A DNA stretch of 39,119 bases. Origin: Saprospiraceae bacterium (GTDB lineage Bacteria; Bacteroidota; Bacteroidia; Chitinophagales; Saprospiraceae). Below, in pieces: positions 16,611-23,513 of this stretch (position 1 is the first letter of the stretch; each line of letters opens with the position of its first letter). The stretch is taken from positions 1 through 39,119 of the forward strand of contig JADLHE010000200.1 in the NCBI GenBank assembly GCA_020848965.1. Direction: 5' to 3'. Position numbers and translations under genes: made by a program. Under the pieces are notes generated by a model. The model saw only the letters and a program-made list of their open reading frames with translations. It had not been told where the DNA came from and made no database searches.

Positions 16611-16618
16611 TAGCTTTG
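16611..16618 (+). promoter_or_regulatory. -7 box TAGCTTTG for parA
   Basis: TAGCTTTG fits TAnnTTTG. The leader to ATG 16687 contains octamer units (16638-16669), a possible operator position. Confidence 0.5.
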
Positions 16619-16686
16619 CGGCGCAAACAACGCACTGCGTTATTTCTTTATTTCGTTATTTCTTTATCAAAAAACTGCACAGAGCT

Positions 16687-17325
16687 ATGGCACTGATCAT
16701 CGGAGTAATATCCCAAAAAGGGGGCGTTGGAAAAAGTACGGTCGCCCGTCTTATCGCTTGCAATTATGCCGTCAACGAATGGACGGTCAAAATCGCCGAC
16801 ATGGACCTCTCGCAAGGCACAGCCACCAACTGGAACCGCCGCAGGCTTCAAAATGAAATAGCACCATTGGTAGCTGTGGAACAGTTCGTAAACGTGAGCG
16901 ATGCTGTCAAGCATGGCGACCGCTACGACCTCATCGTATTCGATGGTGCGCCCCACTCCACCAGCAAGACGCTAGACATCGCCAAGGCCAGCGACCTGGT
17001 GGTTTTGCCAACGGGCGTCTCCCTCGACGATTTGGAACCCACCATCAAACTTGCCCATGAGTTGAAGAAGAACGGCATCCAAGCCAAAAAAATCGCCATT
17101 GCACTTTCCCGCATCGGCAACAGCGACGCCGAACTAGCGGAGGGCATGGAGTATGTCCGCTCCAGTGGCTACCACCTCTTGGATGGAGTGTTGTATGAGA
17201 AAACCGCTGTGCGCCGTGCCAGCGATGAGGGCAAGTGCGCCACCGAGACTGGGTTTAAATCCATCAATGAAAAGGCCGACGTACTCGTGCAGGCCATCGT
17301 GAATCGCGTGGAGGAAGTGAAGTGA
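16687..17325 (+). CDS. ParA/ParF-type partition ATPase
   Basis: A 212-residue Walker-type partition ATPase without an N-terminal DNA-binding domain, the size of type Ib ParA (ParF of plasmid TP228 is similar). The deviant Walker A motif KGGVGKST is at residues 11-18 with signature Lys11 and Lys16; the A-prime motif IADMDLSQGT follows near 37-46 and Walker B LIVFDG near 81-86. ATP-dependent polymerisation or nucleoid-bound gradients of such proteins move plasmid copies apart. It lies next to the origin and is followed by a small ParG-like gene, the standard two-gene partition cassette. Octamer arrays flank it on both sides. Confidence 0.92.
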   Translation: MALIIGVISQKGGVGKSTVARLIACNYAVNEWTVKIADMDLSQGTATNWNRRRLQNEIAPLVAVEQFVNVSDAVKHGDRYDLIVFDGAPHSTSKTLDIAKASDLVVLPTGVSLDDLEPTIKLAHELKKNGIQAKKIAIALSRIGNSDAELAEGMEYVRSSGYHLLDGVLYEKTAVRRASDEGKCATETGFKSINEKADVLVQAIVNRVEEVK

Positions 17326-17655
17326 CAACCTTTGATACTGGATGCTATTGATACTGGATTTTGTTAGTGGCTACGATTTTGCAGAATTCGTTAAAACGTT
17401 ATTTCGTTATTCAATTTTGCAACATGATGGACATCAGGGAATAAATTTGACTGCACAGATGTTCGCAGGGTAGGGCGGTAACGCCCGTTAGAACAATCAG
17501 AAATGAGAAAAAAGAAAAAACGAAATCGTTAAATCGTTATTTCTATACCTTTGCTTTTGTTCCAGAATAACCAGCATCCCCAGTATCCAGTATCAAAAAA
17601 ATCCAACATCCCAATATCCAGCATCCAGCATCAAAAAAAATCTAGCATCATAATC
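17326..17655. other. Spacer between parA and ParG-like gene
   Basis: 330 bp with no gene. It holds heptamer-like tracts of two kinds: GATACTGGATGC-type words at 17333-17360 and their inverted counterparts (ATCCAGCATCCAG-type words) at about 17572-17650. Octamer arrays lie at 17385-17412 and 17521-17543, and one AGGGTAGGG copy lies at 17467-17475. Confidence 0.65.
17546..17553 (+). promoter_or_regulatory. -7 box TACCTTTG for ParG-like gene
   Basis: TACCTTTG fits TAnnTTTG. An octamer array (17521-17543) sits directly upstream where the -33 region would be, so a protein bound there could block this promoter. Confidence 0.5.
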
Positions 17656-17880
17656 ATGGCAAAAATTAGCAAACCAACCACCAACCGCAAAGGCGCACCA
17701 CCGCCAGAGTTTGAGGCACCAACCAACCTCGTGCGCAGCTCCGACCAAGACCTACGCCCGCTCAACTTCAAAGTGCCTGCCGCCTTTAAGCGCGAATTCA
17801 AGGCGTATGCCAATGAAATGGACATGAGTATGGTCACGCTGCTGACCACATGCTTTGAGCATTTCAAGGCTACACGGTAA
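17656..17880 (+). CDS. Small ParG-like ribbon-helix-helix partition protein
   Basis: A 74-residue protein: a basic, proline-rich flexible N-terminus (residues 1-32) and a C-terminal ribbon-helix-helix-like part (RPLNFKVPAAFKREFKAYANEMDMSMV...), the same plan as ParG of TP228 (76 residues). Such proteins bind the plasmid centromere, stimulate the ParF ATPase through the flexible tail, and repress the operon. ATG 17656 was chosen because the frame upstream to 17551 is simple-repeat DNA. It has its own -7 box with an octamer array just upstream, and another octamer array begins directly after its TAA stop. DNA binding to these octamers is inferred, not shown. Confidence 0.75.
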   Translation: MAKISKPTTNRKGAPPPEFEAPTNLVRSSDQDLRPLNFKVPAAFKREFKAYANEMDMSMVTLLTTCFEHFKATR

Positions 17881-18258
17881 CGCTTTCGTTTTATCGTTAA
17901 ATAACGTTTTCGTTATTTCGCTCTATCGTTACTGAATAAGTGCTTTTTGGCCCTCTTTTTTGATGTAAAATCGAAAATGAGGACAGAGAGGAACGTGCAA
18001 GTTTTGAATTTTGCCTGTTTTGGGCGATGCTGTCGGCCTCAACTGCACACTAAGCGGCATCGGGTCGAACCAGATAAAAATCTGCTGCCAAATTCGCTGA
18101 AAATGGCCCGATGATTTCCTGCATACCCTGCATTGGGTAACGAAATAAAGAAATAACGAAGTAACGAAAAAAGTATAACGTTATTTCGTTACGATTTTGG
18201 TTCGTTCCCTAGCCGTTAATTTTCTTTAAATCGTTATTTCGTTAAAATCAAGTCTATC
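17881..18258. other. Spacer after ParG-like gene, octamer-rich
   Basis: 378 bp without a gene. Octamer arrays at 17881-17932 (starting right after the stop codon) and 18137-18246 (both orientations) bracket about 200 bp that show nothing recognisable. Confidence 0.65.
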
Positions 18259-18651
18259 ATGGAAAACAATGCTAACCACTTTTGGGGCCTCCGCACTGTC
18301 GGTTATGCCGTCAATGAAGCCGAACTGCAAGCCGCCCGTAACTGGTACGCGGATGTATTGGGCTTCCCACCTTATTTCGATGAACCGTTCTATGTCGGCT
18401 TCAACGTTGGAGGTTACGAACTTGGCATCATGCCCGCCGAAGGGGTGAACCAGCCCGGTGGGGGAGGGGTGCTCGCCTATTGGGGCGTGGACAATGCGGA
18501 ATCGGCCCATGCCCGGCTTTTGGAAAAAGGGGCCACCGAGCGGGAACCCGTGGCGGAAGTCGGCGGCGGCATCAAGGTGGCAACGGTGTTCGACCCGTTC
18601 GGGAATGTATTGGGGGTGATTGAGAACCCGCATTTCACGCTGAATAGCTAA
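18259..18651 (+). CDS. VOC (glyoxalase/dioxygenase) family protein
   Basis: A 130-residue protein of the vicinal oxygen chelate superfamily, the usual length for a single two-motif member. Recognisable parts are the LQAARNWYADVLGF opening helix near residues 21-35, the VGGYELGIMP strand near 53, the GVDNAESAHARLLEKGATER block near 78-97 and the C-terminal VATVFDPFGNVLGVIENP at about 107-124, whose final Glu is the typical metal ligand. Substrate unknown; likely cytoplasmic and metal-dependent. It is flanked by octamer arrays on both sides and precedes a DUF3995 gene on the same strand. Confidence 0.88.
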   Translation: MENNANHFWGLRTVGYAVNEAELQAARNWYADVLGFPPYFDEPFYVGFNVGGYELGIMPAEGVNQPGGGGVLAYWGVDNAESAHARLLEKGATEREPVAEVGGGIKVATVFDPFGNVLGVIENPHFTLNS

Positions 18652-18691
18652 GAACGATTTCGTTATTTCGTTAAATATATACTGCGCCCAC

Positions 18692-19120
18692 ATGCCAACC
18701 TTTATCAGCACCTTGCTTTTTGCCATTTTCCTTGCCCTTTCTGCCATCCATGTTTATTGGCTGTTTGGTGGCAAATGGGGCTTGGCAGCAGCTATCCCAT
18801 CCGATTCGCAAGGGAAGCCGCTGTTTGAGCCTGGCCCTGTCGCCACCATAGTAGTGGCTGCCGGATTGCTGTGCATGGGTTTTGCTGCATTGCTGAGGGG
18901 CGGTTTGCTGCAATTCGATTGGCTGCCCGATAGGGTAGGGGAGTGGGCAGTCTGGGGCATTGCCGTGGTTTTCCTGCTGCGGGCGGTTGGCGAGTTTCGG
19001 TATGTGGGGTTTTTCAAGAGGGAGAAGGATTCTGTATTTGCGAAGATGGATACGAGGTATTATTCGCCGCTGTGCCTTGCCATTGGTTGTTTAGCCCTAT
19101 GGTTGCAATTTTTGGTATGA
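18692..19120 (+). CDS. DUF3995 family membrane protein
   Basis: A 142-residue integral membrane protein with four predicted helices: about residues 5-25, 50-70, 86-103 and 124-141. Family marks are the AIHVYWLFGGKWGL block at the end of helix 1 and the FRYVGFF...FAKMDTRYYSPLCLAIG block before helix 4. DUF3995 has no known function. It lies 40 bp after the VOC gene, with an octamer array in the gap, so it may be co-transcribed with it. Confidence 0.88.
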   Translation: MPTFISTLLFAIFLALSAIHVYWLFGGKWGLAAAIPSDSQGKPLFEPGPVATIVVAAGLLCMGFAALLRGGLLQFDWLPDRVGEWAVWGIAVVFLLRAVGEFRYVGFFKREKDSVFAKMDTRYYSPLCLAIGCLALWLQFLV

Positions 19121-19229
19121 GGTATCTATATAGATTTCGTTATTTCGTTAAATCTGTAGAAAAAAGAAAGCGCTTGGCCTTATTGTTAGAAATCACAGCA
19201 TGAAAAGCCTAGTAGAATTCGTTATTTCG

Positions 19230-20441
19230 TTAAATCTTCACAAAAGACCGTGTCATCGTTCCATTTTCCGAAACCAATCGCAAAGCGTAAATACCTGCTG
19301 GCAATCCTTCCAAACTTATCCTCGCACCTGATTTCAAGCTCCCTGCCCATTTTCTATTCCCTTGAAAATCCATGACCTGTGCTTGACAGCCTGCCGCTGG
19401 CAGTTTTTCCACCATCAAATAGTTTGAAACTGGATTAGGGTAGAGTAGGGGGCGGATACCGTTTACTGCCAAGTCCTTGCTAGCGCTCACCGGATGCAAG
19501 GTCTCATCAATGGCCCGCAACAACGAAAACTCCAAAAGCCCTCCAAAAGCATCCTGCCCAAGTTCCCAAATCATCACCCCGCTGGTCTCTGCCTGCGCCA
19601 ATTGCGTTTTTGCAACGATGGTCGGGATGCCGTTGTAATAAAGCTGCCCCACTTGGTCAAGTTCAGCATTGGCGGTATTGGCAGCCACTATCTCACCGAA
19701 ATACTTGGCATCCACGGGCGAGGTCGAAAAATCGTAACCATAAAACGGCACTCCGAGGGTTTGTCGGTTGCCGGGCAAGCCCTGCCCTGTCCAATAGACG
19801 AGGCAATCTTGCGCCCACCAAAGTGGCGAGTGTTGGCCAGGGCTGTTGGGTGCCCACGGGCCGGTCAGGTCGTAAATCATGAGGTTCACCCAATCAAAAG
19901 CGGCTAGGGCCGGGGCGGTGATTTGCGGGTAGCGGTAGCTGCCGGGAAGTGCGGCTGTCAGTGGCAAACCCTCGGCCTCCAAAGCTGGTTTTAAGGCTAG
20001 GATGAAAGGGCTGTAAAGGTCGTTCACGTGTTGCCATTCGAGGTCAATATCCACGCCATCGAAGCCGTTCATTTGCACAAAGTCCACGATTTTTTCAACA
20101 AAAGCAGGGAGGTTGGCGGGTTGCATCCAATTGTTCCAACTCGCCTGCCAGTCGGGTGTGAGGTAGCCTCCGGCCAAGGAGACGAAAACCTTGACGTTGT
20201 GCTGGTGTGCGGCTTCCACGACGGGCGCAAAATCGGCACCCTCGAAGCTGAAATTGGCATCTGCATCGGGGTTTGCGAAGGCTAGGTTCACATGGGTAAG
20301 GCGCTCCCATTCGATTTTGGCGGGGGCATCGTCGAAGTTCCAGTTGGCGAGGTAGCCCACGACCTTAAAGTCAGTTTGGGCAGTTGAGAAATTTACGAAG
20401 AAAAGGGAAAATGCGAGTAGGTATGCCTTCATATTGGACAA
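19230..20441 (-). CDS. Secreted GH18 chitinase-like protein with T9SS sorting domain
   Basis: A 403-residue exported protein. A signal peptide ends near TAQ (residues 20-22); translation may start at Met1 or Met4. The GH18 TIM barrel covers about 25-310: VGYLANW near 28, the substrate-site strand VFVSLAGG near 85-92 and the catalytic DGVDIDLEW at 128-136, with all three Asp and catalytic Glu135 present. The closing strand SGVMIWELGQD near 289 also fits. The last 80 residues (YPNPVSNYL, LPAGIYALRL) are a T9SS type A sorting domain. It probably hydrolyses chitin or a related N-acetylglucosamine glycan outside the cell. The TAA stop is embedded in an octamer array. Confidence 0.9.
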   Translation of the reverse strand: MSNMKAYLLAFSLFFVNFSTAQTDFKVVGYLANWNFDDAPAKIEWERLTHVNLAFANPDADANFSFEGADFAPVVEAAHQHNVKVFVSLAGGYLTPDWQASWNNWMQPANLPAFVEKIVDFVQMNGFDGVDIDLEWQHVNDLYSPFILALKPALEAEGLPLTAALPGSYRYPQITAPALAAFDWVNLMIYDLTGPWAPNSPGQHSPLWWAQDCLVYWTGQGLPGNRQTLGVPFYGYDFSTSPVDAKYFGEIVAANTANAELDQVGQLYYNGIPTIVAKTQLAQAETSGVMIWELGQDAFGGLLEFSLLRAIDETLHPVSASKDLAVNGIRPLLYPNPVSNYLMVEKLPAAGCQAQVMDFQGNRKWAGSLKSGARISLEGLPAGIYALRLVSENGTMTRSFVKI

Positions 20442-20513
20442 GTTTATGTTGAAATCCGGGTTAAAGGTAACCGATGATTTGCCAATGCTTGCCCAAAAAT
20501 CAAACCGAAAAGA

Positions 20514-20963
20514 TTAAACCGCTTTCGCAAAACAAACGCTGTTCTCCACCCCCGCATACTGCCCAAAGTTCTCGATGCGGGCATAGCCGTTTTTGGTATA
20601 AAACGCCACCGCATCGGGCATCCGAAGGCCCGTCTCCAGCACGCAGCGGCCATAGCCAAGCTCGGCGGCCCAGTGCTCCAGTTCTGCTAAAATTTGTGGT
20701 GCAACGCCTTTCCCCCGCCATTCGGGCAGTACGTACATCCGCTTCACTTCCACGGTGTTTTCATCGAAAGGTTTGAAGGCCCCGCAGCCGATGGGCGTAT
20801 CTCCATCCAGCGCCACCACCACGTTTTGCAGGGCGGCAATCTTGTTGTATTGGGCATAAAATGCGTGCTCGTCGCCATCAATATGGGCTAGGTAGGCATC
20901 CAAATGACGGACGAGGGCAACGAATCCGGGGTATTCGGAGGTGGTGCGTAGGATGGAAATCAT
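20514..20963 (-). CDS. GNAT family N-acetyltransferase
   Basis: A 149-residue acetyltransferase of the GNAT superfamily. The acetyl-CoA-binding motif A is KRMYVLPEWRGKGVAPQIL at about residues 74-92 (R/Q-x-x-G-x-G/A form RGKGVA). Strand-helix YGRCVLETGLRMPDAVAFYTKNGY follows at about 104-127, with the FYTKNGY end typical of motif B. The acceptor is not predictable. It lies between the KilA-N copy 2 gene and the GH18 gene on the same strand; only 13 bp separate its start from the KilA-N stop, so those two are probably co-transcribed. Confidence 0.9.
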   Translation of the reverse strand: MISILRTTSEYPGFVALVRHLDAYLAHIDGDEHAFYAQYNKIAALQNVVVALDGDTPIGCGAFKPFDENTVEVKRMYVLPEWRGKGVAPQILAELEHWAAELGYGRCVLETGLRMPDAVAFYTKNGYARIENFGQYAGVENSVCFAKAV

Positions 20964-20976
20964 GGTGTATATTTCG

Positions 20977-21810
20977 TTATTTCTTTAAATCGTTGCTTTC
21001 AACCTGCTGGATTTTTTTACCAGCGTCGTAGCGCAACAACAAGTCCATTTGCTCGATGGCCCTTTCATTAAGTATGCGAAGGCGTTCGGAACTGTCCAAG
21101 CCATTTTTCAAGTATTCGGCATTCAAGTTTTCTAGGTTGGCCAGTATCAATAGTTGCTCCGTAGTGGCATGGTCACGGATGTTTCCCGGTAGCGCAGGGT
21201 TTTCGAGCCGCCACTGTGCAGCGATGGTGCCAAAAAGGGCGAGGTTCAGCAAATCGGCCTCATTGGCATATCGGAACCCTTGTTCCATAATGCCCAACCT
21301 CGGCGGCATGGCCTGTTTTACGGCATCGGTATGGATATGGTAATTTACCTTCGACAGTTCCCGGCGAACCTTCCATTGGATGGCCTCGCTGCCATATTTT
21401 TCCTCCAACAGTTGCAGGTACTGCCCCACCACCAGCAGGTGGAATTTTGGTGACAGCCACATCGCAAAATGAAAGGCCACTTCCAAAACGGCATAAGTGC
21501 CACCGTACCTGCCCTTTGAAACCTGTAGGCAACGGACACTACAGGTTTCGACAAGGTCGCCAGCATATACATGAAAAGTGTTTAACCCTGCTTGATTTTC
21601 AAAACCAGCGAATTCGCTGGTTTTAAAATCTGGGTTGTTCAATTGCTCCCAAGTCTTGATGTATTCAAGTGTGTTCCTGTTGCGGAGCCAATCACTCAAA
21701 AGGTTTGTCCCTCTTGGGAAATGCTTGCACATATCCGTCAACGAAATAAAATTGTCGTTTAAACGGATGGACGTGCCTTCCACATGCAGGGAGGTTGTTC
21801 GTTGATTCAT
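20977..21810 (-). CDS. KilA-N domain-containing protein (copy 2)
   Basis: A 277-residue paralogue of the protein at 4208-5044, alignable over its whole length (shared LRNRNTLEYIKTWEQLNNP, GRYGGTYA, IHTDAVK, EADLLNLALFG and GNIRDHATTEQLLILANLENLN blocks). The KilA-N core is odd: where copy 1 has WIDLTNAIGI before the GRYGGTYA hallmark, this copy has DLVETCSVRCLQVS at the same length, and that DNA is a palindrome with 11-bp arms (21518-21549). A second palindrome (21601-21624) encodes KTSEFAGF at residues 63-70. The changed core may weaken or alter DNA binding. Its C-terminal residues and TAA stop come from an octamer array. Confidence 0.85.
   Translation of the reverse strand: MNQRTTSLHVEGTSIRLNDNFISLTDMCKHFPRGTNLLSDWLRNRNTLEYIKTWEQLNNPDFKTSEFAGFENQAGLNTFHVYAGDLVETCSVRCLQVSKGRYGGTYAVLEVAFHFAMWLSPKFHLLVVGQYLQLLEEKYGSEAIQWKVRRELSKVNYHIHTDAVKQAMPPRLGIMEQGFRYANEADLLNLALFGTIAAQWRLENPALPGNIRDHATTEQLLILANLENLNAEYLKNGLDSSERLRILNERAIEQMDLLLRYDAGKKIQQVESNDLKK
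21518..21549. repeat. Palindrome in KilA-N copy 2 core
   Basis: GAAACCTGTAG (21518-21528) is the perfect inverse of CTACAGGTTTC (21539-21549), with a 10-base loop. It encodes residues 88-98, replacing a segment that is conserved in copy 1. Confidence 0.8.
21601..21624. repeat. 24-bp perfect palindrome in KilA-N copy 2
   Basis: AAAACCAGCGAA and its complement meet without a loop, lying just after the conserved LNNP motif, the same aligned position as the palindrome in KilA-N copy 1. Confidence 0.85.
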
Positions 21811-22016
21811 TTGAGCAAAAAATTAGCAGCTTGAGCAGGCTTGGCTGCAAGCTGTGGTGATGATTGGTCATGTTGCTCTGAGAAATAGGAATTGAACGGA
21901 ATGCAAATTTAACACGACTGCTCAAATCGCCAAACTGGGGTGCATTGAACGATAGGGTAGGCCCAACGAGTTAAGGATGCAGCAGTGTTCTAGGTCTGGG
22001 ATTGATGTATAAAACG

Positions 22017-23276
22017 TTATTTCGTTATTTCTGTATTCAATTCCGCTGCCTTCCGCCGCCGCTCCTGCACCGCCTTGTTGATGAAATAAAACTGCACGGC
22101 CACCAGTACCATCGCCACTGTGACCACGATGCCCAAGAGCGGGTAGTTTTCGAGGAAGCCCGTCTTCGTTTTCACCACGATCATGCCCGCCACGGCCGTG
22201 GCGATGCCGCCCGAAACCTGTGCCACCGACGAATTGATGCCCATGAACGCCCCCCGGTCGGCGGGGTCGGGCACGGCGGTGTTGAGGGCCGAGGACGAGA
22301 TGATGCGGGAGGTGACGCCCACGAACAGCAGCGAGTTCAGCACGATGGCCAACCAGAGCGGCGTGATGCCGAGGTTGGTGTAAATCAGCACGAGGACGAT
22401 AGTCAGCACCGACCCTGCCACGAAGACCCGGAAGGAGCCAATCCGGTCCGACAGCTTGCCGATGAGCGGCCCGGCTATCATGGAGCAGATGCCCGTTACG
22501 AAGTAAATCAGTGGTAATTGTTCCATCGTGAGGCCCATATTGCCCACGGCGTAGGCCGTTCCGAAGGGCATGAGCATATAGCCGCCCGTGGTGAGCAGGG
22601 TAGTGGCGATAAAGACTTGGAGGTAGCGCCTGTCCGACACGGTCTTTGCCATGTGGCCAAAGGCGGAACGGTCGTTTTGCAGGGCAAGGTGGCCGTCCAC
22701 GGGCCGCATTTTCACCAAAATGGCCAGCCAAATCAGCACCGCCAGCCCGACAATCATGAGGAACGGCGCATGCCAGCCCCAGAGGTTGGCGAAATACAGG
22801 CCAATGGGCAGCCCCAAGACTTGGCTGGAGGCGAAGGCCATCTGCACGTAGCCCATCACCCGGCCCCGCATTTGGAAGGGGAACAAATCGGTGATGATGG
22901 CAAATGAAATGGAACCGATGACGCCCCCGAAAATGCCCGTGACGATGCGGGCCGCCAACAGCAAATGGTAGCTCGGCGCAATGCCGCAGAGGAAAGTGCC
23001 AATGATGAAGCCCGTGTAGAAAAACACGAGCATTTTCTTGCGGTCAAAGCGGTCGGCGAAGCCCGAAGCCAGCAGCCCCGACGCCCCGGCGCTGAACGCA
23101 TAAGCCGACACGACCCAGCCGAACTGCGCCGTGGTGATGTCCAGTTCCTTGAGCAGGATAGCCCCCAGCGGCGACAACACCATAAAGTCGAGCACGACGG
23201 TGAACTGCGTGAGGGCGAGGATGGCAATGATGAAAACCTCGTAGCCGGAGAAGGCTTTTTTTGTTTCGTTGGTCAC
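22017..23276 (-). CDS. MFS transporter (drug:H+ antiporter-like)
   Basis: A 419-residue major facilitator with twelve predicted membrane helices. The loop 2-3 signature appears as ASGFADRFDRKKMLVFFY near residues 70-87, and a related motif GKLSDRIGSFRVF lies near 274-286 in the second half, as expected for the duplicated MFS fold. The helix 4-5 region includes ARIVTGIFGGVIGSISFAII. Probably a proton-driven exporter of the DHA1 type in the inner membrane; the substrate is unknown. No regulator lies next to it. Its last residues (EITK) and TAA stop come from an octamer array. Confidence 0.92.
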   Translation of the reverse strand: MTNETKKAFSGYEVFIIAILALTQFTVVLDFMVLSPLGAILLKELDITTAQFGWVVSAYAFSAGASGLLASGFADRFDRKKMLVFFYTGFIIGTFLCGIAPSYHLLLAARIVTGIFGGVIGSISFAIITDLFPFQMRGRVMGYVQMAFASSQVLGLPIGLYFANLWGWHAPFLMIVGLAVLIWLAILVKMRPVDGHLALQNDRSAFGHMAKTVSDRRYLQVFIATTLLTTGGYMLMPFGTAYAVGNMGLTMEQLPLIYFVTGICSMIAGPLIGKLSDRIGSFRVFVAGSVLTIVLVLIYTNLGITPLWLAIVLNSLLFVGVTSRIISSSALNTAVPDPADRGAFMGINSSVAQVSGGIATAVAGMIVVKTKTGFLENYPLLGIVVTVAMVLVAVQFYFINKAVQERRRKAAELNTEITK

Positions 23277-23290
23277 AAGTTGGTCTGTTT

Positions 23291-23325
23291 AAAAAATGCC
23301 GCCCGTTTTGCGCAAGCGGCATTTT
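23291..23325 (-). terminator. Hairpin terminator upstream of MFS gene
   Basis: GCGGCATTTT (23316-23325) pairs with AAAATGCCGC (23293-23302). Read on the minus strand the stem is followed by a run of T, as expected for an intrinsic terminator of the upstream SusC-like receptor transcript. Confidence 0.6.
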
Positions 23326-23374
23326 CTGAAAGCGAATGAAATGCGTTTTGGTTCGATGGGGTGGGGGACACGCC

Positions 23375-23499
23375 CGCGAGGAGGATGAGACACGGATTGA
23401 ACTGATTTGACGGATAAACACAGATTAAATCCGTGAAAATCTGTTCAATCCGTCAAATCTCTGTCTGCCGACAGGCAGGTGTGTACTATCCTCCTCGCG
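23375..23499. repeat. Palindromic element A (MITE-like), 125 bp
   Basis: Perfect 12-bp terminal inverted repeats CGCGAGGAGGAT / ATCCTCCTCGCG bound 125 bp of largely self-complementary DNA rich in ACGGATT / AATCCGT words. A small extra palindrome (CTGTCTGCCGACAGGCAGG, 23461-23479) interrupts its right half. It lies 14 bp beyond the stop of the SusC-like gene. A related element is at 26017-26125. Confidence 0.8.
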
Positions 23500-23513
23500 A
23501 GCCAAGCCAAAAA

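Larger units (their letters stand above)
15345..16686. other. Replication origin region (non-coding) between rep and parA
   Basis: About 1.34 kb without a believable gene. It holds scattered iteron-like copies (15396-15412, 15450-15466, 15636-15652, 15657-15673, 15764-15780 and an inverted one near 15796-15810), two small hairpins (15963-15980 and 15981-15997), a phased iteron cluster (16048-16236), an AT-rich stretch (16237-16360), and the parA promoter. The divergent rep and par genes on its two sides fit an iteron-type plasmid origin. Confidence 0.8.
16533..22033. repeat. Dispersed CGTTATTT octamer arrays around the par locus
   Basis: Eleven short arrays of 8-bp units (CGTTATTT, CGTTAAAT, CTTTATTT and complements) lie at 16533-16560, 16638-16669, 17385-17412, 17521-17543, 17881-17932, 18137-18246, 18653-18675, 19133-19154, 19216-19237, 20970-20993 and 22013-22033. 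They occupy nearly every intergenic gap from parA to the MFS gene and supply the stop region of four genes. Outside this 5.5-kb block I found only a single isolated unit (near 7770, in coding DNA). They may be operators or centromere sites for the ParG-like protein, or a spreading repeat family. Confidence 0.8.
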
